DNA from: Bradyrhizobium sp. Tv2a-2
Lineage (GTDB): Bacteria > Pseudomonadota > Alphaproteobacteria > Rhizobiales > Xanthobacteraceae
Direction: 5' to 3'
DNA length: 64,000 nucleotides
NCBI RefSeq assembly: GCF_000472425.1
Contig: NZ_AXAI01000023.1
Coordinates: 26,197 to 90,196 of the forward strand
Every line of letters begins with the position of its first letter. The first letter of the stretch is position 1. The notes beneath the pieces were generated by a model. That model searched no databases. It was not told the DNA's origin and saw nothing but the letters and a program-made list of their open reading frames with translations. A program made the translations under genes and the position numbers. Of the stretch, positions 17,996 to 25,622 are shown in pieces.

Positions 17996-18339
17996 TCGAT
18001 ATCTGAGAGCTTGCGCAGCGTGGCGCCGAACAGCTGGCTTGAATTGCCGACCAGCGCGGTGCCGTTCATCACGGCGTCCTTGTCGGTGAAGGTGCCGGAG
18101 ACCCCGACGCCGACCGGACTCGGTCCGCCGAACAGAGGATTGTCGTCCTTGCTCGAGGTGTGTCGGCGGATCAGCACCTCACCTTTGAAGGTGTTGTCCT
18201 TCACCGAATAGGTGCCGGTGTAATAGAGGTAAGCGTCGCCGCCGACGATCTTGCCGTCGCGGAACACCACCACGCCGCTGCCCTTGCCGACGCGCCCATC
18301 CAGCAGGCTCACATGGATGGAATACAGACCGTTCTTCAT
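17992..18339 (-). CDS. GrlR-type regulatory protein
   Basis: The 115-residue protein starts MKNGLYSIHVSLLDG. GSGVVVFRDGKIVGGDAYLYYTGTYSVKD matches the compact beta-barrel family defined by GrlR, the type III secretion negative regulator of pathogenic E. coli. Rhizobiales carry many orphan members with no type III genes. There is no partner GrlA-like gene here. The ORF could begin further upstream, but MKNGLY is the conserved family start. Its stop codon lies in the 100-base repeat. Confidence in the fold is fair; the role is unknown. Confidence 0.75.
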   Translation of the reverse strand: MKNGLYSIHVSLLDGRVGKGSGVVVFRDGKIVGGDAYLYYTGTYSVKDNTFKGEVLIRRHTSSKDDNPLFGGPSPVGVGVSGTFTDKDAVMNGTALVGNSSQLFGATLRKLSDID

Positions 18340-18613
18340 GCCCCAAGACCGGTTTGCCATTGATCGACAGCATTGTGGCGGTCGCAAGCGACAGCGTCAA
18401 CGCGACAGGTTGAAAGGCACGGACTGCGCAAACTTCACGCTTGCGCAAATACCGTTCGGTGGTCTCGGCGGCTTGCAGGCGATTCTCTGGCCGGCCTTCG
18501 ATGGGGATGCAGTCTCCACCTCCCGTAGTCCTCCGTATTGAGCGAATCTCGGATTGGCCCGCTTAATGCATGGCTATCGATGCACCCTGGGGTAGGTGCT
18601 GGAGCATGACGAA

Positions 18614-19069
18614 ATGAGCAACTGGATTGATTCCGGCGGCCATGAGCCGCGTCAGTTTAGTGACGCGTATGCATATCAGAATGACTCACACCGATGTGAT
18701 GGCCGCTGGAAACTGCCGCTTCGATTGGCCTGCGCCGCTCTGCTTGTGATACTGACGGCGCAAGCTTCGCAAGCGCGCGATCCGGACGGACGCTATGCGG
18801 CGCAGAATCCCGAGTTGCACCAATGGTTCGAGAGCTTGCGCAGCGGCAAGGGGCCGTGCTGCTCGGATGCGGACGGAACCGCGGTCTCCGATGTCGACTG
18901 GGAGACCGCCAACGGTCATTACCGGGTGCGCCTCGACGGTGAATGGGTCGAGGTACCGGACGAGGCAGTCATCACCGAGCCCAACCGAATCGGCCGCACC
19001 ATGGTCTGGCCGATTCGCGGCTATCTCGGTATCTCGATCCGCTGCTTCATGCCGGGAAGCATGACTTAA
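18614..19069 (+). CDS. Hypothetical exported protein
   Basis: The 151-residue protein has an N-terminal tail followed by a hydrophobic segment, RLACAALLVILTAQASQA, about residues 40-57. That is an internal signal-like helix, so the true start may be later or the tail is cytoplasmic. The mature part includes FESLRSGKGPCCSDADG, with vicinal cysteines, and the conserved-looking SDVDWETANGHYRVRLDGEW. I recognise no family with a known function; small proteins with this CCSDADG signature are common in Bradyrhizobium. A third cysteine lies in IRCFMPG. Confidence 0.75.
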   Translation: MSNWIDSGGHEPRQFSDAYAYQNDSHRCDGRWKLPLRLACAALLVILTAQASQARDPDGRYAAQNPELHQWFESLRSGKGPCCSDADGTAVSDVDWETANGHYRVRLDGEWVEVPDEAVITEPNRIGRTMVWPIRGYLGISIRCFMPGSMT

Positions 19070-19192
19070 TCCCTCGAAAGCATCAGTAGCCCGCATGAGC
19101 GCAAGCAACGTGCGGGAGGCTGGACAGGCGCGGTTCCCGGATATCGCTTTCGCTCATCCGGGCTCTGCCTCGTACTCATCGTGCTTCAGGCC

Positions 19193-19576
19193 TCACGCAT
19201 ATTTCGCGTCGCGCTCCAGAAGCTCGATCGAGATGCCCTGCGGTCCGCGGATGAAGCAGATGCGTACGCCCGGGCGGATGGTGGTCGGCTCCTTGGTGAA
19301 TTCGACGCCCTTGGCGCTGATCTCTGCGGCGACGGCGTCGATGTCCTTCACCGTCAGCCCGAAATGGTCGAGGCCCCGATAGGGCGTCGTGGGCGGCGCA
19401 TTGACGCCGTCGCCGGGCTCGACCTTGGCGATGAACACATTGGCGCCGCCGAGCTTGACGTCGATGCGGCCGGGGCCACGGATGACGACGCCGCCGAGCA
19501 CGTTTTCGAGCCAGGCTGCCATCGCCTCCGGATCGGGAGTGCGCAGGTGAACGTGATCCCAGGTAACGATCGGCAT
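19193..19576 (-). CDS. VOC (glyoxalase/bleomycin-resistance) family protein
   Basis: The 127-residue protein has one vicinal-oxygen-chelate unit of two beta-alpha-beta-beta-beta modules. WDHVHLRT provides the first metal-ligand histidine, YRGLDHFGLTV the second, and ISIELLE the C-terminal glutamate. The length is typical of single-domain VOC members (lactoylglutathione lyase-like, fosfomycin-type or dioxygenase-like). The substrate cannot be inferred. It is antisense to the left part of a longer open frame on the other strand; the VOC motifs show this strand is coding. Confidence 0.88.
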   Translation of the reverse strand: MPIVTWDHVHLRTPDPEAMAAWLENVLGGVVIRGPGRIDVKLGGANVFIAKVEPGDGVNAPPTTPYRGLDHFGLTVKDIDAVAAEISAKGVEFTKEPTTIRPGVRICFIRGPQGISIELLERDAKYA

Positions 19577-19810
19577 TGGCTTTCCCCATCAGACTTCTTG
19601 AATGCGGCGCGCCTTCAGCTTGACGTAAGCTTGGTTGAAAAGCCGCGCCGCTTGGTGCGCAATCTTACCGGCCGCGTCCTGTTCTTTCCATCCCTTGGTC
19701 TTGGTGCAGCGCGCCTCGCGCCTTCCAATAGTCGGGATTTGAGGGAACTATTTGCCGCGCAATTCATTGGTCGAGTGCGGGTCGACAGGCTCGCAGTCGA
19801 TGGTGCTGCC

Positions 19811-20422
19811 ATGAGCACTAGGCTTGGTCGTATCGGATTTGATCGGATTGGCTGGGGCGGGCTCGATTGGACTCGAGTGGGCTTGTCGCAATCGTCCGAG
19901 CCGTCGCCGACACGGCTTTTCAAGACAAGGTTTCTGCTGTTGCCGCTGGCGCTGGTAGTGGGTGCCGGGGCTTGGCTCGTGATGTCGGGGTCACGCGGAG
20001 GCGTTGCTGGGGGTGAGGTGGTAAACTCCACCCTTGCGGCGGTTGCAGTGCCACCGGCCGACGATCCGGCGCAGCGCGCGGTCGCTTACGATCCCTTCAC
20101 CTCGGAGGCCGTTGCCCCCCAACAGCCGACGCCGCTCGACAGGTTAAGACTGTCGGGACAGTCCTTCCGCCGCGGCGGGCTCGGCTCGAATGCGCAGGTG
20201 AGCTTCACGCTGCGTAACGGGAACGATTACGCGGTGAAGGATGTCGCGATCGCCTGTGCCTTCATCCGGCGGGACGGCCGCCATCTGACCGATCGCATCC
20301 GGCTGGTTCCCGGCACCGTCGAGATGCGCAGCCGCAAGAGCTTCGAGCGGCTGCATATTGGCTTTGTCAACGTTAATGCCAGCAAGGCTAAATGCGCGCT
20401 GGTGTCGGCAAGCAGGTCTTAG
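19811..20422 (+). CDS. Hypothetical membrane-anchored protein
   Basis: The 203-residue protein has a signal-anchor TM helix about residues 41-60 (RFLLLPLALVVGAGAWLVM). The extracytoplasmic domain ends with VSFTLRNGNDYAVKDVAIACAFIRRDGRHLTDR, resembling a fibronectin-like or FxLYD-type beta domain (a 'conditions of extracellular proteins' pattern), and a KCALV tail. The start ATG at 19811 was chosen because upstream codons overlap the VOC gene on the other strand. The N-terminal stretch has repeated GxGFDRIGWGG-like residues of no known meaning. Confidence 0.6.
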   Translation: MSTRLGRIGFDRIGWGGLDWTRVGLSQSSEPSPTRLFKTRFLLLPLALVVGAGAWLVMSGSRGGVAGGEVVNSTLAAVAVPPADDPAQRAVAYDPFTSEAVAPQQPTPLDRLRLSGQSFRRGGLGSNAQVSFTLRNGNDYAVKDVAIACAFIRRDGRHLTDRIRLVPGTVEMRSRKSFERLHIGFVNVNASKAKCALVSASRS

Positions 20423-20519
20423 CATAAGACTGCGCACAGGCAGGCGCCCATGGCTGGCTGATGGTGGCTGGCTGATGGCGAAAAAGTTACCGCCGCCGTT
20501 GAACCGGCACCTCTGCCAA

Positions 20520-20544
20520 GGAACAAACCGATATACCACCTGTT
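20520..20544 (+). promoter_or_regulatory. Possible EcfG-type general stress promoter
   Basis: GGAAC at 20520-20524 and TGTT at 20541-20544 are 16 bases apart. This resembles the alphaproteobacterial EcfG pattern (GGAAC-N16/17-CGTT) with one mismatch, and lies 44 bases upstream of the 20589 start. I judge this only a weak match. Confidence 0.3.
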
Positions 20545-20588
20545 ACCGGGGTAGTTCCCGCGCATCCGCGCGGTTGGAGTGTTACTCA

Positions 20589-21068
20589 ATGCTGGTGCTT
20601 CGGTACTTCATGTATGTCGGCGGGACGCTGCTCGCACTGCTGTTGCTGTGCGCCGCGGTACTGCCAAAGCCGCCGGTTGACGACACGGTTGCGTCCGCTT
20701 CGGATGTGCCCTCAATCCGGATCCATTCTCAGCAGAAATGGCCCGAGCGCGTTGTGCTCGATACCAATGCCCAGATGCCCGCGCCCGTAAACGTTGTGCA
20801 GGCCGTTGCGCCAGCGGAGCAGTCCGCCTCGGCCAAGGCGCGGGTGCGCGAGGCTTTCGCCCAGCTGCCTGCCGACCAGGCCAAGGAACAGGCGGTCGCA
20901 GATGTGAAGAAGGCGGAACCGAAGCCGCCGGTCAAACGCAGGGTCGCCAGGGCGCGCCCCGCACCGCAACCGTATTATCAGCAGGGCTATTACGGCTATC
21001 CGCCGCAATATTATCCTCAAGGCCGGATGCAGGTGGCCCAGCAGCCCCGTTTTGGCTTCCTTTGGTAG
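20589..21068 (+). CDS. Hypothetical membrane protein with Pro/Tyr-rich tail
   Basis: The 159-residue protein begins MLVLRYFMYVGGTLLALLLLC, an N-terminal TM helix. The periplasmic part is rich in Ala, Lys and Pro and ends with YYQQGYYGYPPQYYPQGRMQ, a Tyr/Gly/Pro-rich tail. Such sequences are often disordered. I know no domain. A possible EcfG promoter precedes it. A hairpin terminator follows immediately after the stop. Confidence 0.7.
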   Translation: MLVLRYFMYVGGTLLALLLLCAAVLPKPPVDDTVASASDVPSIRIHSQQKWPERVVLDTNAQMPAPVNVVQAVAPAEQSASAKARVREAFAQLPADQAKEQAVADVKKAEPKPPVKRRVARARPAPQPYYQQGYYGYPPQYYPQGRMQVAQQPRFGFLW

Positions 21069-21072
21069 TTTC

Positions 21073-21093
21073 CTCGGGGGCGAAGCCCCCGAG
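21073..21093. terminator. Hairpin between convergent genes
   Basis: CTCGGGGGC-GAA-GCCCCCGAG forms a 9-base-pair GC stem with a 3-base loop in the 30-base gap between convergent genes ending at 21068 and 21099. The following T-tract is poor, so it may act as a bidirectional stop of modest strength. Confidence 0.6.
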
Positions 21094-21098
21094 ATTAA

Positions 21099-21338
21099 TC
21101 AGCAGCCGTGGCAGATGCTCTTGATCTTGGTATCGAGGAGCTTGTCCTCCTGTTCGGCTGCTGCCTTCACATAATCGTCATTGGCGTGCCGCTGGTCGCT
21201 CGCGAGGTTGTCACCGCCGTGCGAACCGCTGCTCATAGTGTGACGGTGGCCAAATCCGCCGTGGTGGCTGCCGCGTGCGTCAGCCGGGGGAAGGGCGGCG
21301 AGTCCCAGAACTGCCAGCGTCAATATTGTCAGTTGCAT
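21099..21338 (-). CDS. Small exported His/Gly-rich protein
   Basis: The 79-residue protein begins MQLTILTLAVLGLAALPPADA, a Sec signal peptide with cleavage likely near ADA. The mature chain is rich in His, Gly and Ser (RGSHHGGFGHRH), which could bind metal. It continues with charged helix residues and ends CHGC. No domain is recognised. An upstream in-frame ATG adds three residues; MQLT fits a signal peptide best. Confidence 0.6.
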   Translation of the reverse strand: MQLTILTLAVLGLAALPPADARGSHHGGFGHRHTMSSGSHGGDNLASDQRHANDDYVKAAAEQEDKLLDTKIKSICHGC

Positions 21339-21573
21339 TGCAAGCAATCCTCAACACTTTCAACGTCTTGCCATGTTACGATGGTAACCGCGAAGGGCGA
21401 AATCGGGGCAGGGTCCCTTCACAATTTCGCGCGTTGGCGGCTTTTGCACCGTTTCTCCGGATCTTGATTGCGCGACTGTGCCGTCGCGGCCCGGACAGTT
21501 GTATAGTTGCGAAAGAGGGGGCTGTGCTGCGTTGCATTCGTTCCAGTTGAAACTCAAGCAACGGAGATCGGCC

Positions 21574-21993
21574 ATGAAAGTGAAGGACGTGATGCACAAG
21601 GGCGTCGACTGGGTCGCGCCGGATACGCCTGTCACTGAGCTCGCGAAATTGATGAAGGCGCATGACATCGGCTGCATTCCGGTCGGCGAGGACGATCGGC
21701 TGATCGGGATGGTGACTGATCGCGACATTGTCTGCAAAGGGCTTGCCGCCAAGAATTTCGATGCATCGCGCGCGATGGCAAAGGACGTGATGACAGAGGG
21801 CATCCATTGCTGCCGCGATGACGACGATCTTGCCAAGGCGGTGCATCACATGGAGCAGCTGCACATCCGCAGGCTGCCGGTCATCAACAAGAGCAGGCGC
21901 ATGGTAGGCATGATCAGCCTCGGCGATGTCGGCCAGTTCGCCGGCGCCGAGCTTGTGACGGAATGGGTCAGGAGCGTTTCAGCGCATCACTGA
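21574..21993 (+). CDS. CBS-domain pair protein
   Basis: The 139-residue protein is two CBS motifs in tandem, with no other domain. The first (MKVKDVMHKGVDWVAPDT to RLIGMVTDRDIVCK) and the second (KDVMTEGIHCCRDDDD to RMVGMISLGDV) each show the VMT...D..L..A...M....I..LPV pattern. Standalone CBS pairs bind adenosine nucleotides and modulate enzymes or sense energy status. Both GMVTDRD and GMISLGD are intact. The gene is alone, with a Shine-Dalgarno CAACGGAGATC before the ATG. Confidence 0.93.
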   Translation: MKVKDVMHKGVDWVAPDTPVTELAKLMKAHDIGCIPVGEDDRLIGMVTDRDIVCKGLAAKNFDASRAMAKDVMTEGIHCCRDDDDLAKAVHHMEQLHIRRLPVINKSRRMVGMISLGDVGQFAGAELVTEWVRSVSAHH

Positions 21994-22140
21994 ACCTGCG
22001 CGGGCTCCGATGTCTGGCGGGCAAGTGATGTCGGAGTCCTTGCTTTGCGCGCGGCGCCTGACCACGCTGAGGCGGGCATTCATTTTCCGTTCAGGCCTTA
22101 CATCCTTAATCTGGCCGGTCATCGGCGATGGAGGGGAGCG

Positions 22141-22476
22141 ATGAGACATCTGCTGGGCGGCCTGCTTGGGGCAGGCTGCTTGATCCTCGCGATCGATGCG
22201 CTGGCCCAGTCGGCGATACCTTCGGCAAACCCTCCTTCGACGAACACGCCGTCCGTGCCTGTTGTTCAGAACGTGACGGCGCCCGCAGCCCCGGTCAATC
22301 CCTCCAGGCGTTTCGTCTGCCGCGCGGCTGCGCAGAAATTTCAGGGACAGGAACGCGCCGACCAGATGCAGCTGTGCGTCGAGCAGGTTCGCCTCGACTG
22401 CCTGAGGCAGGCGATCGACCAGAAGGTCGTCGGCCCGCAGCGCAGGGATTTTGTACAGGATTGCATCGGTGAGTAG
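22141..22476 (+). CDS. Small exported protein with PsiF-like repeats
   Basis: The 111-residue protein has a signal peptide (MRHLLGGLLGAGCLILAIDALA). A short Pro/Ser/Thr linker follows, then two helical repeats each holding paired cysteines (FVCRAAAQKFQGQERADQMQ with LCVEQ, and DCLRQAIDQKVVGPQRRDFV with QDC). The CxxxA..xKxxG..R..FvxxC pattern is like the PsiF repeat, a periplasmic phosphate-starvation-inducible family. Similarity is by eye only. Confidence 0.6.
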   Translation: MRHLLGGLLGAGCLILAIDALAQSAIPSANPPSTNTPSVPVVQNVTAPAAPVNPSRRFVCRAAAQKFQGQERADQMQLCVEQVRLDCLRQAIDQKVVGPQRRDFVQDCIGE

Positions 22477-22484
22477 CGCAGGGT

Positions 22485-22934
22485 TCACTGTGCCGGATGT
22501 TGTGCGACATAGCCGGCGCGCAATCCGCCGATAAATCCGCAGCTTGCATAGAAAGCGTGGACCCGCGGGTCCTTGCGCCCGGTCTGCAACAGCACGTGAT
22601 GACAATCCCTGGCCCAGGCCGTCGCCAGCGCAGCCTCAACGACCGCGCGCCCATAACCCTTGCCGCGGAAGTCGGGGTGCGTGACGACGTTTTCGAGAAA
22701 GCCGTGTCCCCGTCCGCCGCGCAATAGATTCGGCGCGGTGACCAGCATGCAGGTCGCAACAATCTGTCTCGCGACACTGGCGACGAAAACATCAACGCCG
22801 GGATGCCCCAGCATGTCGGCCCAGATCCGCGCGGCATGCTCGGCCGGTTCTGCTGCGGCGCTGACCTCCGAGGCGCGAAACAGTTCGAGCAGCGACGTCA
22901 GATCAGACGCGATGGCAGGCCTGGCCGCTTGCAT
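22485..22934 (-). CDS. GNAT-family N-acetyltransferase
   Basis: The 149-residue protein, starting MQAARPAIASDLTSL, has the GNAT motif A: LENVVTHPDFRGKGYGRAVVEAAL, with RGKGYGR holding the acetyl-CoA pyrophosphate. Motif B follows with HAFYASCGFIGG. The length is usual. The acceptor cannot be inferred. It is convergent with the PsiF-like gene. Confidence 0.9.
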   Translation of the reverse strand: MQAARPAIASDLTSLLELFRASEVSAAAEPAEHAARIWADMLGHPGVDVFVASVARQIVATCMLVTAPNLLRGGRGHGFLENVVTHPDFRGKGYGRAVVEAALATAWARDCHHVLLQTGRKDPRVHAFYASCGFIGGLRAGYVAQHPAQ

Positions 22935-23168
22935 CCCCCGCACCCCCCATGGTGAGATGCCGATCAATCTATCCTTGATCGTGCCGGGCTCTTAAGGCTT
23001 GTTCGATGCACCGCTCATTTGCCCACAGGAAGCCGCGTGAACCCGCCCGACGGGTTAAGGGGGCCTGTTCGAGCTTTGTGGCGGCGATCGAAGCGGCCGG
23101 GCCGGCTGGTCCCGTGGCAAGCGGTCCGAGGGTTGCGTCCCCGTCCGGGCCGACGCATAGTCGCTGCC

Positions 23169-23369
23169 ATGCATCTCTCAAAACTTACGTCCCTGCTGAT
23201 CGGCCTTGCCATGGCGGCGGCGGCCGCGTTATGGCTGGCTAATCTCGCCCACAACGATTTCGGCGTTCCCCGCCACATCATCCGCGCCGATGCGCTGCTG
23301 TCGGCCTTGCTCGTGTTCGGCCTGCTCGTGATCGGGCTGTTCTCGCGCCGACTGGGAAATCGCGGTTGA
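23169..23369 (+). CDS. Small two-helix membrane protein
   Basis: The 66-residue protein has two hydrophobic stretches (SLLIGLAMAAAAALWLA and ALLSALLVFGLLVIGLFS) joined by a short charged loop. It has no recognised family. The ATG at 23169 is close upstream of the first helix. The region after its stop leads into tRNA-Arg. Confidence 0.55.
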   Translation: MHLSKLTSLLIGLAMAAAAALWLANLAHNDFGVPRHIIRADALLSALLVFGLLVIGLFSRRLGNRG

Positions 23370-23453
23370 CTTGTCAGCGGCTTTATTCCGTCCGGTTCTG
23401 GCCGCCGCCGGGTGGAAGTTTCCGCACAAGTCTGCTATCCGGGCAGCCCTTGC

Positions 23454-23530
23454 GCGCTCGTAGCTCAGCTGGATAGAGCATCGGATTTCGATTCCGAGGG
23501 TCGGGAGTTCGAATCTCTCCGAGCGCGCCA
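23454..23530 (+). tRNA. tRNA-Arg, anticodon UCG (CGA codon)
   Basis: The 77-base cloverleaf includes an encoded CCA end. Acceptor stem GCGCTCG pairs with CGAGCGC. The D-arm is GCTC-AGCTGGATA-GAGC. The anticodon arm is TCGGA-TTTCGAT-TCCGA, giving anticodon TCG. The T-arm is GGGAG-TTCGAAT-CTCTC. All stems pair fully. The reading is Arg for CGA. A decayed tyrosine integrase lies 80 bases downstream, suggesting the tRNA 3' end was an attachment site. Confidence 0.97.
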
Positions 23531-23608
23531 ATAAAATCAATTGCTTAGAGCTGCCTTTGAAGAGAACGGAATGAGTAGTTTGCAATTCGGTTTGGAACTT
23601 ACGTTTCA

Positions 23609-23850
23609 CTAATTCTGCTCGCGGTTTTCACGCTTCCGCATTGCCTGCACTGCCAATTCGAATTTGCCGCCGAGATAATGCGCCTGAAGGATTCGATCGA
23701 CTTCCTTTAAGCTGTGCCCGGTAATCGACGCGATTTCCGCAGTGCTGCAGCGGCGAGCGCTAGGCAAGTGACAGAAATGCGGTCTCGCGGTTTGCCGAGC
23801 CGTGATACTGCGGATGCGCTCGTGTTGACGCTGGCGTTCGGCGACGACGT
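23609..23850 (-). pseudogene. Degenerate C-terminus of tyrosine-type site-specific integrase
   Basis: On the minus strand a frame reads CSTAEIASITGHSL, then KEVDRILQAHYLGGKFELAV and a RKRE end. The pattern CsTAEIAxITGHSL..v..Il..HYL is the box II region (second His-Tyr motif) of phage-type integrases; H in TGHS and Y in HYL are the catalytic ones. Just upstream the residues ISVTCLALA, expected to join as 'VTRLALAGC', lie in a different frame, so the gene is frameshifted. The N-terminal two-thirds are missing. It faces the tRNA-Arg 3' end, the classical place for an integrase gene. No sequence for a complete left end remains. Confidence 0.75.
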
Positions 23851-24099
23851 ATCCGCCATGCGAAGCGCCCCACGCGGATTCGAGCGCCGACACTCGATCA
23901 ATTTTCCGAGGCACGGAGTGGCATGAAAATCATCCACTACATCACGGGTGCCGGTCGAAAATTGCAGCTCACGTCACCCGAAGGCGAGGCGCCCCGCGCC
24001 GTTGCGTCGGCGCTGTTGCGCAAAAGTGGCTCGCGGCCGAAGGTCCGGATTTCGATCGGCCGCTGTCATACCAGAAGTGGAGCTACTAGCTTCCGCGAT

Positions 24100-24732
24100 T
24101 CAGCAGGCCGGGGTGAATGCGGACGCCTGATTGCGACGGCGATAAGCGAGGAAGCCGACGCCTGCGAAGCCCAAGATCATCATCGCCCAGGTGGAGGGCT
24201 CGGGGGCGGCCGTTACTGAAAGATTTGCGGAGCCGTCACTTGAACTCGTTGCAGAAGAATATTCCGTTACAGGATAGCTGGCCCAGTACGACGTGTCGTG
24301 CCACTCCGAGCAGGTCTCCAAGAAACCGCAAGAATAATAAGTGTAATAACCCTGTTGAACGTAATAATATTGGGTAGTCGTATACTCGTCGTAATATTGA
24401 GCGGTGAAAGAAAATCCAGGAGTAAGATTTCCGGGGTTTAGATAATTAAAGGTTTGTGAGAACGATTGGAGAGAGTTTCCGTATGCGATTGATTGAGTTT
24501 GCGTCTGCCCGTCGCCAGACGTGAATGTTACCGTTCCGCCTGTGAAGAATGCCCCCCAGTACCCGGGATCGGGGCTAACCTGAAGAGTCAAATTTTCCGT
24601 AATCGAACCGCCCTGTATGACGGTTGAGTCCGATATCGAGAAGTTATCCAACACGCTGGCGAAGGCTTCAGACGAAAGCAAACCAGCTACCGTGGGCAGG
24701 GCCGCCAGCAAAGTCATTAATCTACGATTCAT
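24100..24732 (-). CDS. PEP-CTERM sorting-signal protein, tyrosine-rich
   Basis: The 210-residue protein has a signal peptide (MTLLAALPTVAGLLSSEAFA). A beta-rich domain follows (TVIQGGSITENLTLQVSPD), then a Tyr-rich loop (YYDEYTTTQYYYVQQGYYTYY) with two cysteines flanking a Leu/Glu segment. The C-terminus is the sorting tripartite signal: APEPSTWAMMILGFAGVGFLAYRRR. The order (PEP motif, hydrophobic stretch, Arg cluster) is canonical, so an exosortase should process it. None is in this window. The gene is visibly more AT-rich than its neighbours, fitting transfer. It sits next to integrase and recombinase remnants. Confidence 0.85.
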   Translation of the reverse strand: MNRRLMTLLAALPTVAGLLSSEAFASVLDNFSISDSTVIQGGSITENLTLQVSPDPGYWGAFFTGGTVTFTSGDGQTQTQSIAYGNSLQSFSQTFNYLNPGNLTPGFSFTAQYYDEYTTTQYYYVQQGYYTYYSCGFLETCSEWHDTSYWASYPVTEYSSATSSSDGSANLSVTAAPEPSTWAMMILGFAGVGFLAYRRRNQASAFTPAC

Positions 24733-24852
24733 TTTGCTACCCCCTTAAATAATCATTTAAAGTTCCAAATGAGTCTGGTTTTGTCAACCGCCGCAGTTGC
24801 GGAATCTTTGGGGAGCGACCCAACCCAAATGGGGTAGATCCAATAGCGCCAA

Positions 24853-25005
24853 TTAGCGCTCACGCACCAGCAGGGTGCGGCCAGGACAATGCGCTACGAA
24901 GCGGATCATTCCAGCGGGCATCCCAAGGCGAAAAAGCCGCGCCATGTACTCTGACCGGCTGCCGCCGTGCTTGAACGCTTCCACCGCATCCTCAAACGCA
25001 ACCAT
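24853..25005 (-). CDS. Small hypothetical protein
   Basis: The frame encodes about 50 residues from MVAFEDAVEAFKHGG; a longer start adds an unlikely N-terminus. The peptide is amphipathic and well formed, ending MPAGMIRFVAHCPGRTLLVRER. I cannot name a family. It is in the island-like segment between the PEP-CTERM gene and the recombinase. It may be a remnant. Confidence 0.4.
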   Translation of the reverse strand: MVAFEDAVEAFKHGGSRSEYMARLFRLGMPAGMIRFVAHCPGRTLLVRER

Positions 25006-25174
25006 GCTGGTGACGGTCGGAATGTTAAGCCATCCACTATCGCAGATTAGGCTGCTTTGACGCTGTCTGACGCATCCGGTCTGACCCAAATCCCAATGCC
25101 GGGGGGCATGTTAGCGCTGACTTGCTTTCCGTTATGCGCGACCGCGGAGCTGGTAGTTCAGCACCCGGGATATT

Positions 25175-25351
25175 TCACGAACTGATTGCCGGAATGGGAG
25201 GAGCGAGAGGGCCCGGTGCGCTAACGGCAACGTGTCGGGCCTTTTCCTCTCGACGCCGAGGTTGCGCCATGCCTCTCTCGAAGAACGTGCCGATAAGGGC
25301 ACCCAACGGGATCTGCAGCGCGAGCCACACGATGATGATTGTCAAAACCAT
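25175..25351 (-). CDS. Small membrane protein
   Basis: The 58-residue protein, starting MVLTIIIVWLALQIPLGALI, is one TM helix followed by a charged GTFFERGMAQPRRREEKA segment and a Pro/Ala-rich tail. No family is known. A longer upstream frame exists but would add 31 residues before the helix. Confidence 0.45.
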   Translation of the reverse strand: MVLTIIIVWLALQIPLGALIGTFFERGMAQPRRREEKARHVAVSAPGPLAPPIPAISS

Positions 25352-25622
25352 GTAACCAAACCCAAGGGTGTCCCTGCCCGAGGCCGTGAAGTAAACGCGG
25401 AAGTGGATTTGGAGGTTCCACCGGGGAAACCGATAGCGCCTCATGTAGGCGGAAAGGAGCCTTTTTTCTGGATTTCCACTTGATTTTCGTACCGGGCGCC
25501 ACGTTGGTCCAATTTGGAATGCCCTGACGGAACTAGCCTACAGACTGGTTTGAAAATCATATTGATGGCCCTAAATGAGCCAATGGTATGGAAACCAGCT
25601 TATTGAACCGGAGGGTTTCCGG

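Noticed and set aside
23923..24219. 98-codon plus-strand ORF MKIIHYITGAGRK between the integrase remnant and the PEP-CTERM gene
   Set aside because: Its C-terminal part runs antisense through the PEP-CTERM gene end and is Gly/Arg-rich without motifs; I could not support it, though the first 40 residues look plausible.
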